DNA from: Candidatus Anoxychlamydiales bacterium
Lineage (GTDB): Bacteria > Chlamydiota > Chlamydiia > Chlamydiales > SM23-39
Direction of reading: 5' to 3'
DNA: 43,939 bases
NCBI GenBank assembly: GCA_011065175.1
Contig: JAAKFE010000003.1
Coordinates: 1 to 43,939, forward strand
Position 1 is the first letter of the stretch, and every line of letters starts with the position of its first letter. The position numbers were made by a program, and so were the translations under genes. The notes below the pieces were generated by a model that worked only from the letters and a program-made list of their open reading frames with translations, made no database searches and was not told the origin of the DNA. Below, piece after piece: positions 16,190 through 24,633 of this stretch.

Positions 16190-17608
16190 ATGAAAAAAGG
16201 AAAAACAATTAGTTTATTTTATCTAATTATGGTCTCTAGTGCTTTAGTTGTCAGCATTAGAAATTTACCAACAATTGCTGCTACTGGTATGCAGATGATT
16301 TTTTTTGGAATCGTTGCATCTTTAGTATTTTTTATTCCAGGAGCACTAGTTTCTGCAGAGCTTGCAACCGGCTGGCCCGAGATGGGAGGTATTGCTGTTT
16401 GGGTAAAAGAGGCTTTTGGTAAAAAATGGGGTTTAGTTGCTAGCTGGCTTCAGTGGACTTATATGATTATAAGTGTTATTGCAATGCTTTATTTCATTGC
16501 ATCTTCTTTAGCTTTTGTCTTTGATCCAAAACTTGCTAGTAACAGAACGTATTTAATGATTACCGAGCTTATTTTTATCTGGGTCTTTACTCTTCTCAAT
16601 TTAAAAGGACTGAAAATTTCTAAAATGGTATCTACTATAGGATTTTTAGCGGGAGTTGTAATTCCTGCAGTATTAATTATTACTTTAAGTATTATTTATC
16701 TTATACAAGGCAATCCTATCCAAATGGATATGTCACTCACAGCTAAAAATTTATTTCCAAATTTCAAGCAGATATCCACAATAGTTTTGCTCGTTGGTTT
16801 TATGAGAGCTTTTGCGGGTATTGAAGTATCTGCTGCACACGCCAATAATGTTGAAAACCCACAAAGGAATTATCCTATAGCACTATTTATAGTTGTTATT
16901 TTTGGGCTTGTTGTTAATATTTTGGGATCTATGTCTGTATCTATAGTGATTCCTGAAAAAGAACTTAGTTTATCAGCGGGAGTTATGGATGCTTTTAAAG
17001 TGTTTTTTAATAAATTCGGTTTTAATTTAACTATTTTATTACCAATTTTAGGGCTTTTAGTAGCTGCTGGCCAAACAGGAGGTTTTAGCGCTTGGTTGAT
17101 TAGTCCTGTTAAAGGTTTATTAAAAATTGGTTCAGAAGGAGAGCTTCCTCCATTTTTTCAAAAAGTTAATAAAAATGGTGTTCCAAAAAATTTGATGATT
17201 ACTCAGGCGATAGTGATTTCGATTATTGGAACATTCTTTTTAATTTTTGCAGGATCTATAAACATTGCTTTTTGGATATCAGTTGCTCTTTCAATGTTAA
17301 TATATGTAACGATGTATTTTTTAATGTTTCTATCGGCTCTCTATCTTAGATATAAAAAACCACATGTTAAAAGAAAATTCAAAGTGCCAGGTAAAAATAT
17401 CGGTATTTGGATTGTATGTATGCTTGGAATGATTGCAATGGTACTTTCTTTTATAATAGCATTTTTTCCGCCAATTGAATTTCCTCCGCAGCATAAAAAT
17501 ATGTATTATGCGATTTTAATTGTCGGTATAACTATTATTTTTGTACTACCATTTATAATAAATGCTTTTAAAAAACCTTCTTGGAAATTAAAACAGGTAA
17601 AAAAATAA
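16190..17608 (+). CDS. APC-family amino-acid antiporter paired with aspartate decarboxylase (copy 2)
   Basis: 472-aa paralogue of the antiporter at 7893-9296, with the same GadC-branch segments: SIRNL in helix 1, EMGGIAVWVKEAFGKKWG, GFMRAFAGIEVSAAHANNVE and GQTGGFSAWLISPVKG. About twelve membrane helices are visible. The aspartate 4-decarboxylase gene starts 11 bases after its stop with AAAGGA as ribosome site, so a joint function is likely: import of aspartate and export of alanine, giving net charge movement and proton consumption. In known AspD systems the exchanger is AspT, an unrelated family, so an APC partner would be unusual. The substrate is inferred only from the neighbour. Confidence 0.88.
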   Translation: MKKGKTISLFYLIMVSSALVVSIRNLPTIAATGMQMIFFGIVASLVFFIPGALVSAELATGWPEMGGIAVWVKEAFGKKWGLVASWLQWTYMIISVIAMLYFIASSLAFVFDPKLASNRTYLMITELIFIWVFTLLNLKGLKISKMVSTIGFLAGVVIPAVLIITLSIIYLIQGNPIQMDMSLTAKNLFPNFKQISTIVLLVGFMRAFAGIEVSAAHANNVENPQRNYPIALFIVVIFGLVVNILGSMSVSIVIPEKELSLSAGVMDAFKVFFNKFGFNLTILLPILGLLVAAGQTGGFSAWLISPVKGLLKIGSEGELPPFFQKVNKNGVPKNLMITQAIVISIIGTFFLIFAGSINIAFWISVALSMLIYVTMYFLMFLSALYLRYKKPHVKRKFKVPGKNIGIWIVCMLGMIAMVLSFIIAFFPPIEFPPQHKNMYYAILIVGITIIFVLPFIINAFKKPSWKLKQVKK

Positions 17609-17619
17609 AAGGATAAAAA

Positions 17620-19233
17620 ATGGAAAAAGAAAAACTTAAAAAATATCATGAAATGAGTCCCTTTGAAGTTAAAGATATTTTAATTACTTTAGCTAAAGAG
17701 AGTTTCAAAAAAAATGGAAAAGCAAAAGATAAATATCTCAATGCTGGAAGAGGAAATCCTAATTTTTTTAATACCACAGTAAGAGATGCTTTTGCACATT
17801 TTACTTTGTTTGCTAATCACTTTGCTGATGTTCTGAGTCCTTTTGAAGATATCGCTTTTAGATATACTAAAGAAAATCTGTATAAGAATTTTTCAGAATT
17901 TATCAAACGTTCAAAAAAAAATAAGGCTACTGTTTTTTTGGAAAAAGCAATAGATTTTGCTATAAAAAAATTTAAGTTTGATCCAGATAGTTTTCTCTAT
18001 GAACTTGCCGATGCAGCAATTGGTGATTTTTATCCTATGCCGCCTAGAATTTTTCCTAGCGTAGAGAAAATTTCTACGAGCTATCTGCAAAAGATTTTAA
18101 CTCCTGATAATAAACTTCCCGCAGGTAAATTTGATTTATTTGCCACAGAGGGCGCTACTGCTGCAATGATTTATATTTTTAATTCTTTAAAAAATAATAA
18201 AATAGTTAACCCAAAAGATCATATTGCTATCGCTTCTCCAATATTTTCTCCTTATTTAGAAATTCCAATGCTATCTGAGTTCAAATTAGTTGAAGTACTC
18301 ATTAAAGCTGATGAATTCGATTCTTGGCAAATTCCAGATAGTGAACTTAAAAAGCTACTAGATCCTTCTATTAAGGCTTTGTTTTTAGTAAATCCAACAA
18401 ACCCAACAGCTGTAGCTATTAAAGATGAAACTCTTTTCAAAATAGCTCATATAATAAAAAAACACAGAAAAGATCTTATTATTATTGCGGATACGGTTTA
18501 TGCCACTTTTGTAAAGGAATTTCATTCATTTGTTAAAGAAGTTCCTGAGAATACTATTTGTGTTTATTCTTATTCTAAATATTTCGGGGTAACAGGTTGG
18601 AGACTTGGGGTTATTATGCTTCATGAAAATAATGTTCTAGATAAAATTATAAAAAATTTAAGCGAAAAAGATAAAAAAGAAATTGATAAAAGATATATTA
18701 CGATTACTCCAGAGCCTAGAAAAATTAAGTTTATCGATAGATTATCGATGGATTCTAGAGATTCCGCTTTAGCTCATACAGGTGGTCTTTCTTGTCCTCA
18801 GCAAGTTATTATGGCTCTATTTTCTCTATATGAGATCATGGACACAGAAAAAATATACAAAAAAGATATTAGAGATATTTTAAGAAAAAGAATCACAAAT
18901 CTCTATGAGAATCTTGAGATTAAAATACCTATTGAGAAGGGCAATACTTATTATTATACGCTAATTGATTTAGCTGAAGTAGCGCAGACAAAGTATGGTG
19001 AAGATTTTAAAAAATATCTTATAAAAAATGTTGATATCTTAGACTTTTTATTTAAACTTGCCAAAGAAAAATTTATAGTTTGTTTGTCAGGAGATGGATT
19101 TGCAGGACCTAAATGGTCTTTAAGAGTGTCTCTCGCAAATCTTAAAGTTGAAGATTATATAACAATTGGAAAGGCTCTTTCAGATCTTTTAGGAGAGTAT
19201 CATAAAGAGTTTAAGAAAAATAAAAAAACTTAA
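17620..19233 (+). CDS. aspD: Aspartate 4-decarboxylase / aspartate aminotransferase
   Basis: 537-aa fold-type I PLP enzyme, the length typical of bifunctional aspartate 4-decarboxylases (about 530) and well above ordinary aminotransferases (about 400). Diagnostic residues are NAGRGNPNF (41-49), NPTNP with Asn258/261, Asp291 in ADTVYA, and the PLP-binding Lys320 in YSYSKYFGVTGWRLG. The reaction is L-aspartate to L-alanine plus CO2, taking up a proton. Co-expression with an antiporter suggests an aspartate/alanine cycle that raises cytoplasmic pH and supports the proton motive force. A pure aminotransferase role is less likely given the long N-terminal extension (about 1-170) with the GRGNPNF motif. 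Confidence 0.9.
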   Translation: MEKEKLKKYHEMSPFEVKDILITLAKESFKKNGKAKDKYLNAGRGNPNFFNTTVRDAFAHFTLFANHFADVLSPFEDIAFRYTKENLYKNFSEFIKRSKKNKATVFLEKAIDFAIKKFKFDPDSFLYELADAAIGDFYPMPPRIFPSVEKISTSYLQKILTPDNKLPAGKFDLFATEGATAAMIYIFNSLKNNKIVNPKDHIAIASPIFSPYLEIPMLSEFKLVEVLIKADEFDSWQIPDSELKKLLDPSIKALFLVNPTNPTAVAIKDETLFKIAHIIKKHRKDLIIIADTVYATFVKEFHSFVKEVPENTICVYSYSKYFGVTGWRLGVIMLHENNVLDKIIKNLSEKDKKEIDKRYITITPEPRKIKFIDRLSMDSRDSALAHTGGLSCPQQVIMALFSLYEIMDTEKIYKKDIRDILRKRITNLYENLEIKIPIEKGNTYYYTLIDLAEVAQTKYGEDFKKYLIKNVDILDFLFKLAKEKFIVCLSGDGFAGPKWSLRVSLANLKVEDYITIGKALSDLLGEYHKEFKKNKKT

Positions 19234-19289
19234 TCTTTTTAGAGTTATATAAAATTATTTTTGTTTGACTTATTTTTTTTAATTAAATT

Positions 19290-20282
19290 TTAATCTTTTT
19301 TCAGATTATTTTTATGTTTATGAATCTCGATGTGATGATGTCTAAGTCTGACTTTTCTCCAAAAATGAATTTTTTCTTCAGGGGGATGTTCAAAAATCTC
19401 TATGAATTTTTCTGGTTTCACTTTAATAATATATGAAATGGTCCCTCCAATTATTATTAGAATTGTCCCAATAAAAGAGAGATAACCAGGCATATTTTTA
19501 AAAAATATCCAGCTAAATAGACCTGTAAAAATTATCATAGAATATGAAATTGGAGATAGAAAAGATGCAGTTCCATGCATATACGCTGTTGTAAGAAGTA
19601 ATTGACCTAAAGCCATTAAAGTGCCAATGCTAACTAAAAATAGCCATTGACTATGTGTTGGATCTAACCACTTAATAATAGCAAAAGGCGCTGTGATTAT
19701 AGTAGAGATAAAAAAATAATAAAAAAGAGTTCTTATTAAAGATTCCATCTTTTGATTAAGTAATCTAATCGACACCAAAGCTATTGATCCTAAGATTCCT
19801 GCACTAATCCCAATCAGCGATCCCGCTTTTAAAATCTTTTCTGTTGGTTTTAGAATTAAAGCAATTCCAATAAAGCCTAATACTATAGTCCACCAAATGC
19901 CTTTTTCTATTTTTTTTTCTTTTGTAAAAAGCATCCAAATGATTGGAGTATAAAATGGAGCTGTATATGTGAGTACGGTTGCATCTACTAAATTCAGTTG
20001 CTTTATTGCTAAAAAATAACAAAAAAAGCTGCCAACTCCAGATATTGATCGAACCAAATGCAGTTTTATCAGCTCCGATTTAACTTTATAGAGTCTTTTT
20101 TTTATAAAAATAGGAGCTATAAAAATTACAGATATTATAGATTGCATAAATAAAATCTGTATCGTTGGAATGTTGACATCTAAGCTCCTAACGATTGCAG
20201 CAGCTAATGAAAAACAAAGATAAGCGCCAATAGTTAAAATGATCCCAAATGATAAATTTGGAGATTTTGGAACTACCCCCAT
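19290..20282 (-). CDS. EamA/DMT-family transporter
   Basis: 330-aa membrane protein with about ten hydrophobic helices arranged as two EamA-like halves, then a basic, His-rich cytoplasmic tail (RKVRLRHHHIEIHKHKNN). A GGAGGAAG ribosome site precedes ATG 20282. DMT proteins of this length include nucleotide-sugar and metabolite exporters; in Chlamydia and Rickettsia some import S-adenosylmethionine. No residue pattern lets me choose among these. It converges with aspD and diverges from pgeF across a 143-bp spacer. The His-rich tail is unusual for the family and might bind metal. Confidence 0.8.
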   Translation of the reverse strand: MGVVPKSPNLSFGIILTIGAYLCFSLAAAIVRSLDVNIPTIQILFMQSIISVIFIAPIFIKKRLYKVKSELIKLHLVRSISGVGSFFCYFLAIKQLNLVDATVLTYTAPFYTPIIWMLFTKEKKIEKGIWWTIVLGFIGIALILKPTEKILKAGSLIGISAGILGSIALVSIRLLNQKMESLIRTLFYYFFISTIITAPFAIIKWLDPTHSQWLFLVSIGTLMALGQLLLTTAYMHGTASFLSPISYSMIIFTGLFSWIFFKNMPGYLSFIGTILIIIGGTISYIIKVKPEKFIEIFEHPPEEKIHFWRKVRLRHHHIEIHKHKNNLKKD

Positions 20283-20425
20283 ATAAAAAACTTCCTCCTA
20301 TTTTTTACATACCCCAAGCTAATATTTTTAGTTAAGATAAATTTTTTGAAAAAAAGCTAGATCTTTTGCATAAAATTCGAGATTAATTTAAAAATAGTTA
20401 CCAAGAACTATAAAAAGGCAAAAAT

Positions 20426-21178
20426 ATGCAATTTGAAAAAAGTAAACTTCAGTGGATTGAATATGATCTTTTAAAAGATCATCCTGTAATAGATGCCAAA
20501 ACCTATCTTCGTCATGGGGGCTCTAGCGAAAATAAATTTTTTAGCTTAAATTTATCAAAGCAAGTAGGGGATTCTCCAGATAGCGTTAAAATGAACAGAG
20601 CTCGGATAAAAGAAGATATTCAAGCTAAAAATCTTGTTTTTGCAAATCAAATTCATTCCAATTATGTTGTAGAAATAACAAAAGATAATATTGATAAACT
20701 ATTCGATTGCGATGCTTTTGTTACTAAAGAAAAAGATATAGCTCTAGCAATTACCCATGCAGATTGTCAGGCAGCGCTTTTTTTTGATCCAGAAAATGAA
20801 ATTATAGCAGCTGTTCATGCAGGCTACAGAGGTCTTATTAAAAATATCTATCAAAAAACGATTGATTTTATGAAAGACAGATTTAACTCAAAACCTCAAG
20901 ATATTTTAGCTTGTATATCAGCATCTTTATGCCCAAAACATGCGGAATTTAAAAATTATAAAAAAGAATTTCCCGAAAATTTTTGGTCTTATAAAAAAGA
21001 TGATTATCACTTCGATCTATGGCAAATAGCTCAAGATCAGTTAAAACAAGCCGGGTTAGATGATAAAAACATAGAACTTGCTAATGAATGTACTTACTGC
21101 AATGAAAAAGATTATTTTTCATTTAGAAAAGATAATAAAACTGGAAGAAATGCAACTGTTATCTGCTTAAAAAAATAA
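20426..21178 (+). CDS. pgeF: Purine nucleoside phosphorylase / laccase-domain protein (PgeF, YfiH)
   Basis: 250-aa member of the YfiH/CNF1-like multicopper-domain family, now known to act on purine nucleosides (LACC1-like) and, in E. coli, to edit peptidoglycan precursors by removing wrongly added residues. The zinc-site residues are H77 in NQIHSN, C114 in HADCQ and H131 in VHAGYRG; the last usually reads HAGWRG. The C-terminal CTYC...FSFRKD...TGRNA segment is also typical. Its last roughly 115 bases recur in degenerate form at 21643-21740, part of a tandem duplication described separately. Confidence 0.88.
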   Translation: MQFEKSKLQWIEYDLLKDHPVIDAKTYLRHGGSSENKFFSLNLSKQVGDSPDSVKMNRARIKEDIQAKNLVFANQIHSNYVVEITKDNIDKLFDCDAFVTKEKDIALAITHADCQAALFFDPENEIIAAVHAGYRGLIKNIYQKTIDFMKDRFNSKPQDILACISASLCPKHAEFKNYKKEFPENFWSYKKDDYHFDLWQIAQDQLKQAGLDDKNIELANECTYCNEKDYFSFRKDNKTGRNATVICLKK

Positions 21179-21182
21179 GCTA

Positions 21183-21196
21183 AAAACATCAGTTTT
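21183..21196. terminator. Short hairpin between convergent genes
   Basis: AAAAC (21183-21187), loop ATCA, GTTTT (21192-21196), placed between the convergent pgeF and CxC-protein genes. With A and T tracts on the two sides it could end transcription in both directions. The stem is weak. Confidence 0.35.
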
Positions 21197-21458
21197 ATTT
21201 ATCTGAGCCTTTAATAGGGCCCGTTTCTGACTCTTCGGAGTCTTTTTGTGACGGGCTTACTTCAGTGCATTTACATCCTTCAAAAGTTTCAAAGAATTTT
21301 TCTCCGATCTGTTTAGTTTCAAATGTACACTTACAAGAGTGCCATGAACCCTCAAGCCTTATGAAAAGTTTATAGACTTTTTCAGTAGGATTTGGATTGG
21401 AATCTTGAGCTCTACCACCTACTTGAGGGTTGCCACCTATTGGTTTGACCATAGTCAA
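21195..21458 (-). CDS. Small CxC...CxC protein, copy A
   Basis: 87-aa hydrophilic protein. Visible are KPIGGNPQVGG near the start, CKCTF at about 42-46, KQIGEKFFETFEGCKCTE in the middle with a second CxC, and the end TGPIKGSDK. Two CxC pairs could bind a metal such as zinc, or form disulfides. No signal peptide or membrane helix is seen. It has a diverged paralogue at 21737-21994 sharing the cysteine layout, KIG and TGPI.G.D. It lies directly downstream of the type III secretion genes on the same strand, so a secreted substrate or chaperone role can be imagined but nothing shows it. Family not recognised. Confidence 0.65.
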   Translation of the reverse strand: MTMVKPIGGNPQVGGRAQDSNPNPTEKVYKLFIRLEGSWHSCKCTFETKQIGEKFFETFEGCKCTEVSPSQKDSEESETGPIKGSDK

Positions 21459-21642
21459 TTCTCCTTGTTTTTTTTTAAGGCAAAGGTTTTCAAGAAGTTA
21501 TAATAAACAAATAACTTTAATTTCAAATAAAAAATCATAATTTAATATTTTTAAATATTAATTGCAGGGCTGCTTGTTTTTATTGCATTTTCTACAGGTT
21601 TTAACCAAAGAGTAGATCTTTTAAAACAAGTAAGATTTTTAA

Positions 21643-22200
21643 TATAAAAATATAGAATTTGCAAATGAATAGACTTACTGCAAAGAAAAAGATTATTTCT
21701 CATTTAGAAAAGAATTAGAAGAAATGCATCTGTTATTTAATCCAAGCCGTCAATAGGTCCAGTTTTTGAATCACAGTCGAATATTTGTGGTAATCTTTTA
21801 GGCTTAAGTTTTGTTGCAGTGCAGATGCATCCTTCAAGAGCATAAAGCGTATTTTTTCCTATTTTTGTAATGACAAGTATACATTCACAAGATGGTGTAG
21901 AAGAATTATTCTGTGATAGAACCCTAAATCTCTGTTTTTCAGCAGGAAAAAACGGTTTGGAACCTTGAGTATTACTATCTGTTGGTTTGATCATGAGTTA
22001 TTTCTCCTTAAATTTTTTTTAATATAAAAACTTTTATGAAATTATAACAAGCAGATAGCTTTAATTGCAAATAAAAAATCATGATTTTAATTTTTTAAAA
22101 TAGTAATTGCATAATTATTTATTTTATAGCGGCTTGCTTTACGACATTTTCAATAGTTCTTAACCAAATAGTCGATTCTTTTCCAAGCTGTTGTACTATA
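21643..22200. repeat. Tandem duplication unit B
   Basis: Unit B begins with a broken copy of the pgeF 3' end: AATATAAAAATATAGAATTT at 21641-21660 matches the GATAAAAACATAGAACTT region of pgeF, followed by a shared TTTAGAAAAGA string. It then carries the 85-aa paralogue and its leader and ends in the genuine 3' end of sctT. The offset from unit A is about 580 bases. The pgeF fragment contains in-frame stops and is not coding. Confidence 0.75.
21737..21994 (-). CDS. Small CxC...CxC protein, copy B
   Basis: 85-aa paralogue of the protein at 21195-21458. It keeps the start KPTDSNTQG, CECIL (about 36-40), KIGKNTLYALEGCICT with the second CxC, and the end SKTGPIDGLD. The spacing between the two cysteine pairs is the same in both copies, implying that selection has kept them through strong divergence elsewhere. 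A GGAG ribosome site precedes the ATG at 21994. It lies between sctT and copy A on the same strand. Function unknown. Confidence 0.65.
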   Translation of the reverse strand: MIKPTDSNTQGSKPFFPAEKQRFRVLSQNNSSTPSCECILVITKIGKNTLYALEGCICTATKLKPKRLPQIFDCDSKTGPIDGLD

Positions 22201-22967
22201 TAGAACCAAGCAGCGGCTAGCATAGCAAGTCCTACCCAGGATTTCAAAGGTATCCCTAAAAATACGATTTGAACGTTAGGCGCCATTCTATTAGCTATCC
22301 CTAAAAACATCTCAGCCATTAAAACTCCAATCAAAGGAGGCGCTGCTAGTTGAATTGCCATACTAAGTACATAATTTAGAAGTCCAACTAAAAGTTTCCA
22401 TAAAGGTATTTGCATAGAAAAAAAAGCTGGATTGATCAATTTATCTATAGGAAGAAGATGATATGATTTTCCAATAGCATCGATAAAAAAAAAGGGTCCT
22501 CCAATAAAAAAGAAGACAACGATTAAAACGTAGTTATAAAAAATACCAATAGGACCTGTTTGTGAGTTAGTTGTTGGGTCTGTCACTTGCAGAGATTGGG
22601 CTCCTCTCATATGATCGACGAGTGTTCCAGAGGTTTGAGCGATATAAAATGGGATAGTAACTAAAAGTCCTAAAATAAATCCAATGACAAGTTCTTTTAA
22701 AAATAGAGCTACAAATCTTAAATCAAAATAAATCTCAGCATGTAGAGAAAATAAAATTTGAGGAAGCAAAATGAGTAATATTGCAATAGATAGCATCATT
22801 CTAACATTAGCAGGAGCTATTTTAGCACCAAAGAAAGGAGCTAAAAACATAATTGGTATAAGCCTTGCTAAACTTAAAAAAAAAGCAGATAAAACTGTAA
22901 TTGGTTCGAGGTCTGTGAAAGATAAAAGTAGATTTAAATAACTATCTGTTAAACTGACTGCATCCAT
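22119..22967 (-). CDS. sctT: Type III secretion export apparatus protein SctT
   Basis: 282-aa polytopic inner-membrane protein of the SctT/YscT/FliR family, part of the export gate with SctR and SctS. Typical segments include PLLKMLAPFFGAKIAP-like LAPFFGAKIAPANVRMMLSI, the MRGAQS.Q region after a long helix, and PPLIGVLMAEMFLGIANRMAPNVQ. I set the start at ATG 22967, one base after the sctS stop; a longer frame to 23012 overlaps sctS by 44 bases and adds a non-family leader. Last gene of the six-gene type III block. Part of its 3' end is repeated at about 21564-21622. Confidence 0.9.
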   Translation of the reverse strand: MDAVSLTDSYLNLLLSFTDLEPITVLSAFFLSLARLIPIMFLAPFFGAKIAPANVRMMLSIAILLILLPQILFSLHAEIYFDLRFVALFLKELVIGFILGLLVTIPFYIAQTSGTLVDHMRGAQSLQVTDPTTNSQTGPIGIFYNYVLIVVFFFIGGPFFFIDAIGKSYHLLPIDKLINPAFFSMQIPLWKLLVGLLNYVLSMAIQLAAPPLIGVLMAEMFLGIANRMAPNVQIVFLGIPLKSWVGLAMLAAAWFYIVQQLGKESTIWLRTIENVVKQAAIK

Positions 22968-22968
22968 T

Positions 22969-23238
22969 TTAAGGGTTCCAAGCAGAGAAATTTTTAAAAA
23001 TAGTATTTGCATACTGAACGATCTGAGCGCTTAGCCAAGGACCGAGTAGCATTAAAGTAATAATAACTGCAAAAAGTTTAACGGTAAAAGAAAGAGTTTG
23101 TTCTTGAATTTGGGTAGCCGCTTGAAAGACAGCAACTAAAAGACCTAAAATCATAGAGATAAGAATTGGAGGGCCAGAGAGCAGTAAAATTAATATCAAA
23201 GCTTGGTAAGTGAGCTGATAAATTTCATTTTGAAACAT
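22969..23238 (-). CDS. sctS: Type III secretion export apparatus protein SctS
   Basis: 89-aa protein of the SctS/YscS/FliQ family with two membrane helices, the normal length. The family pattern YQALILILLLSGPPILISMI and GLLVAVFQAATQIQEQTLSF with the conserved GLxxxxFQAxTQIQ loop is clear. It forms the SctR5-SctS4-SctT1 export gate in the inner membrane. It lies ten bases after sctR and one base before sctT, in one operon. Confidence 0.95.
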   Translation of the reverse strand: MFQNEIYQLTYQALILILLLSGPPILISMILGLLVAVFQAATQIQEQTLSFTVKLFAVIITLMLLGPWLSAQIVQYANTIFKNFSAWNP

Positions 23239-23248
23239 ATTCTTTATC

Positions 23249-24007
23249 CTATTTAAACGTCAGCATTAGCCCTTGGACTAAAATAGTCCATCCATCGATC
23301 ATCACTAAAAGTAAAAGTTTTATTGGAAGAGCGATAGTAAGTGGCGAAAGCATCATCATTCCCATAGCAAGTAAGATATTAGAGGTAACTAAATCTATTA
23401 CAAAAAATGGCAAATATATAAGAACCCCAATTTCAAAAGCAGCTTTCAGCTGCGACGTTATAAAAGAAGGCATTAAAACGATAAGATCAGTTGGTTGTAA
23501 AGAAGACTTGTAAGGTTCTGGAAACGTCTTTTCAGCGATTTGATAAAAACTTCTAATATTTTTAGGTATTGAGTTTTTTAGTAAAAAAGTTTTAAAAGGC
23601 TCTTTCGCGGCATCGATAATTTCTATAATTTGCTTTGCTGAATCCGATGAAAAAACTGGAACAATAGCAGCCTTATCTATAACTTGCTTAGAGCTATTAT
23701 ACATAGCAACGCCAGTTGGAAACATAACATAAATTGTAAGTAAAAGAGCAAGCCCTGTTAATACTTGATTAGGCGGTGTTTGCTGTACTCCTAAAGCGCT
23801 TCTAAAAAGAGATAAAACTATAATGATTTTCACAAAAGATGTCAGAATCATTATTAAAAAAGGGAGCAAGGCTAGCCCTGCAAGAACAGCTAATTTTGCA
23901 ACCAAGGATGGTTGCTCTGTTGTAGTTGGATCTACTTGAGCAAAAACTTGGCTAGCAAAAATTATTAAAAAAAAAGTAAAAATAAAAGTAGTTTTTTTTA
24001 GTTTCAT
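23249..24007 (-). CDS. sctR: Type III secretion export apparatus protein SctR
   Basis: 252-aa SctR/YscR/FliP family protein. It has a cleavable N-terminal signal (TFIFTFFLIIFASQVFA), as FliP and chlamydial SctR do, then LPFLIMILTSFVKIIIVLSL, the RSALGVQQTPPNQVLTGLAL signature, and C-terminal helices with LAMGMMMLSPLTIALPIKLL. Five copies form the core of the export gate. Its ATG overlaps the sctL stop by four bases. Confidence 0.94.
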   Translation of the reverse strand: MKLKKTTFIFTFFLIIFASQVFAQVDPTTTEQPSLVAKLAVLAGLALLPFLIMILTSFVKIIIVLSLFRSALGVQQTPPNQVLTGLALLLTIYVMFPTGVAMYNSSKQVIDKAAIVPVFSSDSAKQIIEIIDAAKEPFKTFLLKNSIPKNIRSFYQIAEKTFPEPYKSSLQPTDLIVLMPSFITSQLKAAFEIGVLIYLPFFVIDLVTSNILLAMGMMMLSPLTIALPIKLLLLVMIDGWTILVQGLMLTFK

Positions 24008-24633
24008 AATTTTTTCGTTTTCTCAAAAGATTTAAAAGCCGCTTCAATAGCTCTAAATTGATTTTCTAGTTGCGCATTAATTATACCTTTTTCTGTCTCT
24101 ATTATACAGCCTCCTGGCTCAATATCATCTCGCTCTTCAATAGTAAAAGTATCAGCAATCTGTAAAATCTCTTTTATTTTTTCTTTTTCTTTTTCAATAA
24201 TTTCTAAATCCTCTTTATTTACAAAAATCTTAACTTTTATGTGTTGAGAAATAGGCTTTAGAGCTCCTCTTACTATGTTTACGATAGCTTCCGGATTCAT
24301 TTTAAGTTCTGCAGATACGATCTTTTTAGCAGCTTTAAGAGCAATAGGAAGTACTTTTCCTTCATATTTTTTTGCTAGCTCTTTAGAAGTTTTGTCAAGT
24401 TTTAATATATGTTCATTTAAACTTTTGAGACCTTGATCAAAACCTTCTTTTTTTGCCTCTTCTTTTAATACTTCGCACTCTTTTTTTACTTTTTCTTTAT
24501 AAATAGCTGCATCGTCTATAGCTTTTTGGACAATTTCATTTGCTTCAATTAACTTGGAGAATTCCTCTTTGGGAATTATTTTTTCTCCGGGCTCTGGATG
24601 AATCTCTTCTTTTAAAAACGCAAAAAACTTCAT
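24004..24633 (-). CDS. sctL: Type III secretion stator protein SctL
   Basis: 209-aa protein of the SctL/YscL/FliH family, the peripheral stalk that holds the SctN ATPase under the export gate. It is highly charged with a long predicted coiled coil (about 25-105: IVQKAIDDAAIYKEKVKKE and on) and the conserved C-terminal region with EERDDIEPGGCIIETEKG.INAQLENQ. No membrane helix. Order after the CT560-like gene and before sctR is exactly that of the C. trachomatis cluster. Four-base overlaps on both sides indicate tight coupling. Confidence 0.9.
   Translation of the reverse strand: MKFFAFLKEEIHPEPGEKIIPKEEFSKLIEANEIVQKAIDDAAIYKEKVKKECEVLKEEAKKEGFDQGLKSLNEHILKLDKTSKELAKKYEGKVLPIALKAAKKIVSAELKMNPEAIVNIVRGALKPISQHIKVKIFVNKEDLEIIEKEKEKIKEILQIADTFTIEERDDIEPGGCIIETEKGIINAQLENQFRAIEAAFKSFEKTKKL

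Larger units (their letters stand above)
21062..21640. repeat. Tandem duplication unit A
   Basis: Unit A runs from the 3' end of pgeF through the 87-aa CxC-protein gene and its leader into a piece resembling the 3' end of sctT. At 21564-21622 the string TTAACCAAAGAGTAGATCTT matches TTAACCAAATAGTCGATTCT inside the true sctT end at 22160-22179. Unit B (21643-22200) has the same order of parts. The two copies are diverged, with substitutions and indels throughout. Confidence 0.75.

Noticed and set aside
22968-23012. Longer N-terminus for SctT
   Set aside because: It would overlap sctS by 44 bases and add residues unlike family members; the ATG at 22967 directly after the sctS stop is better.
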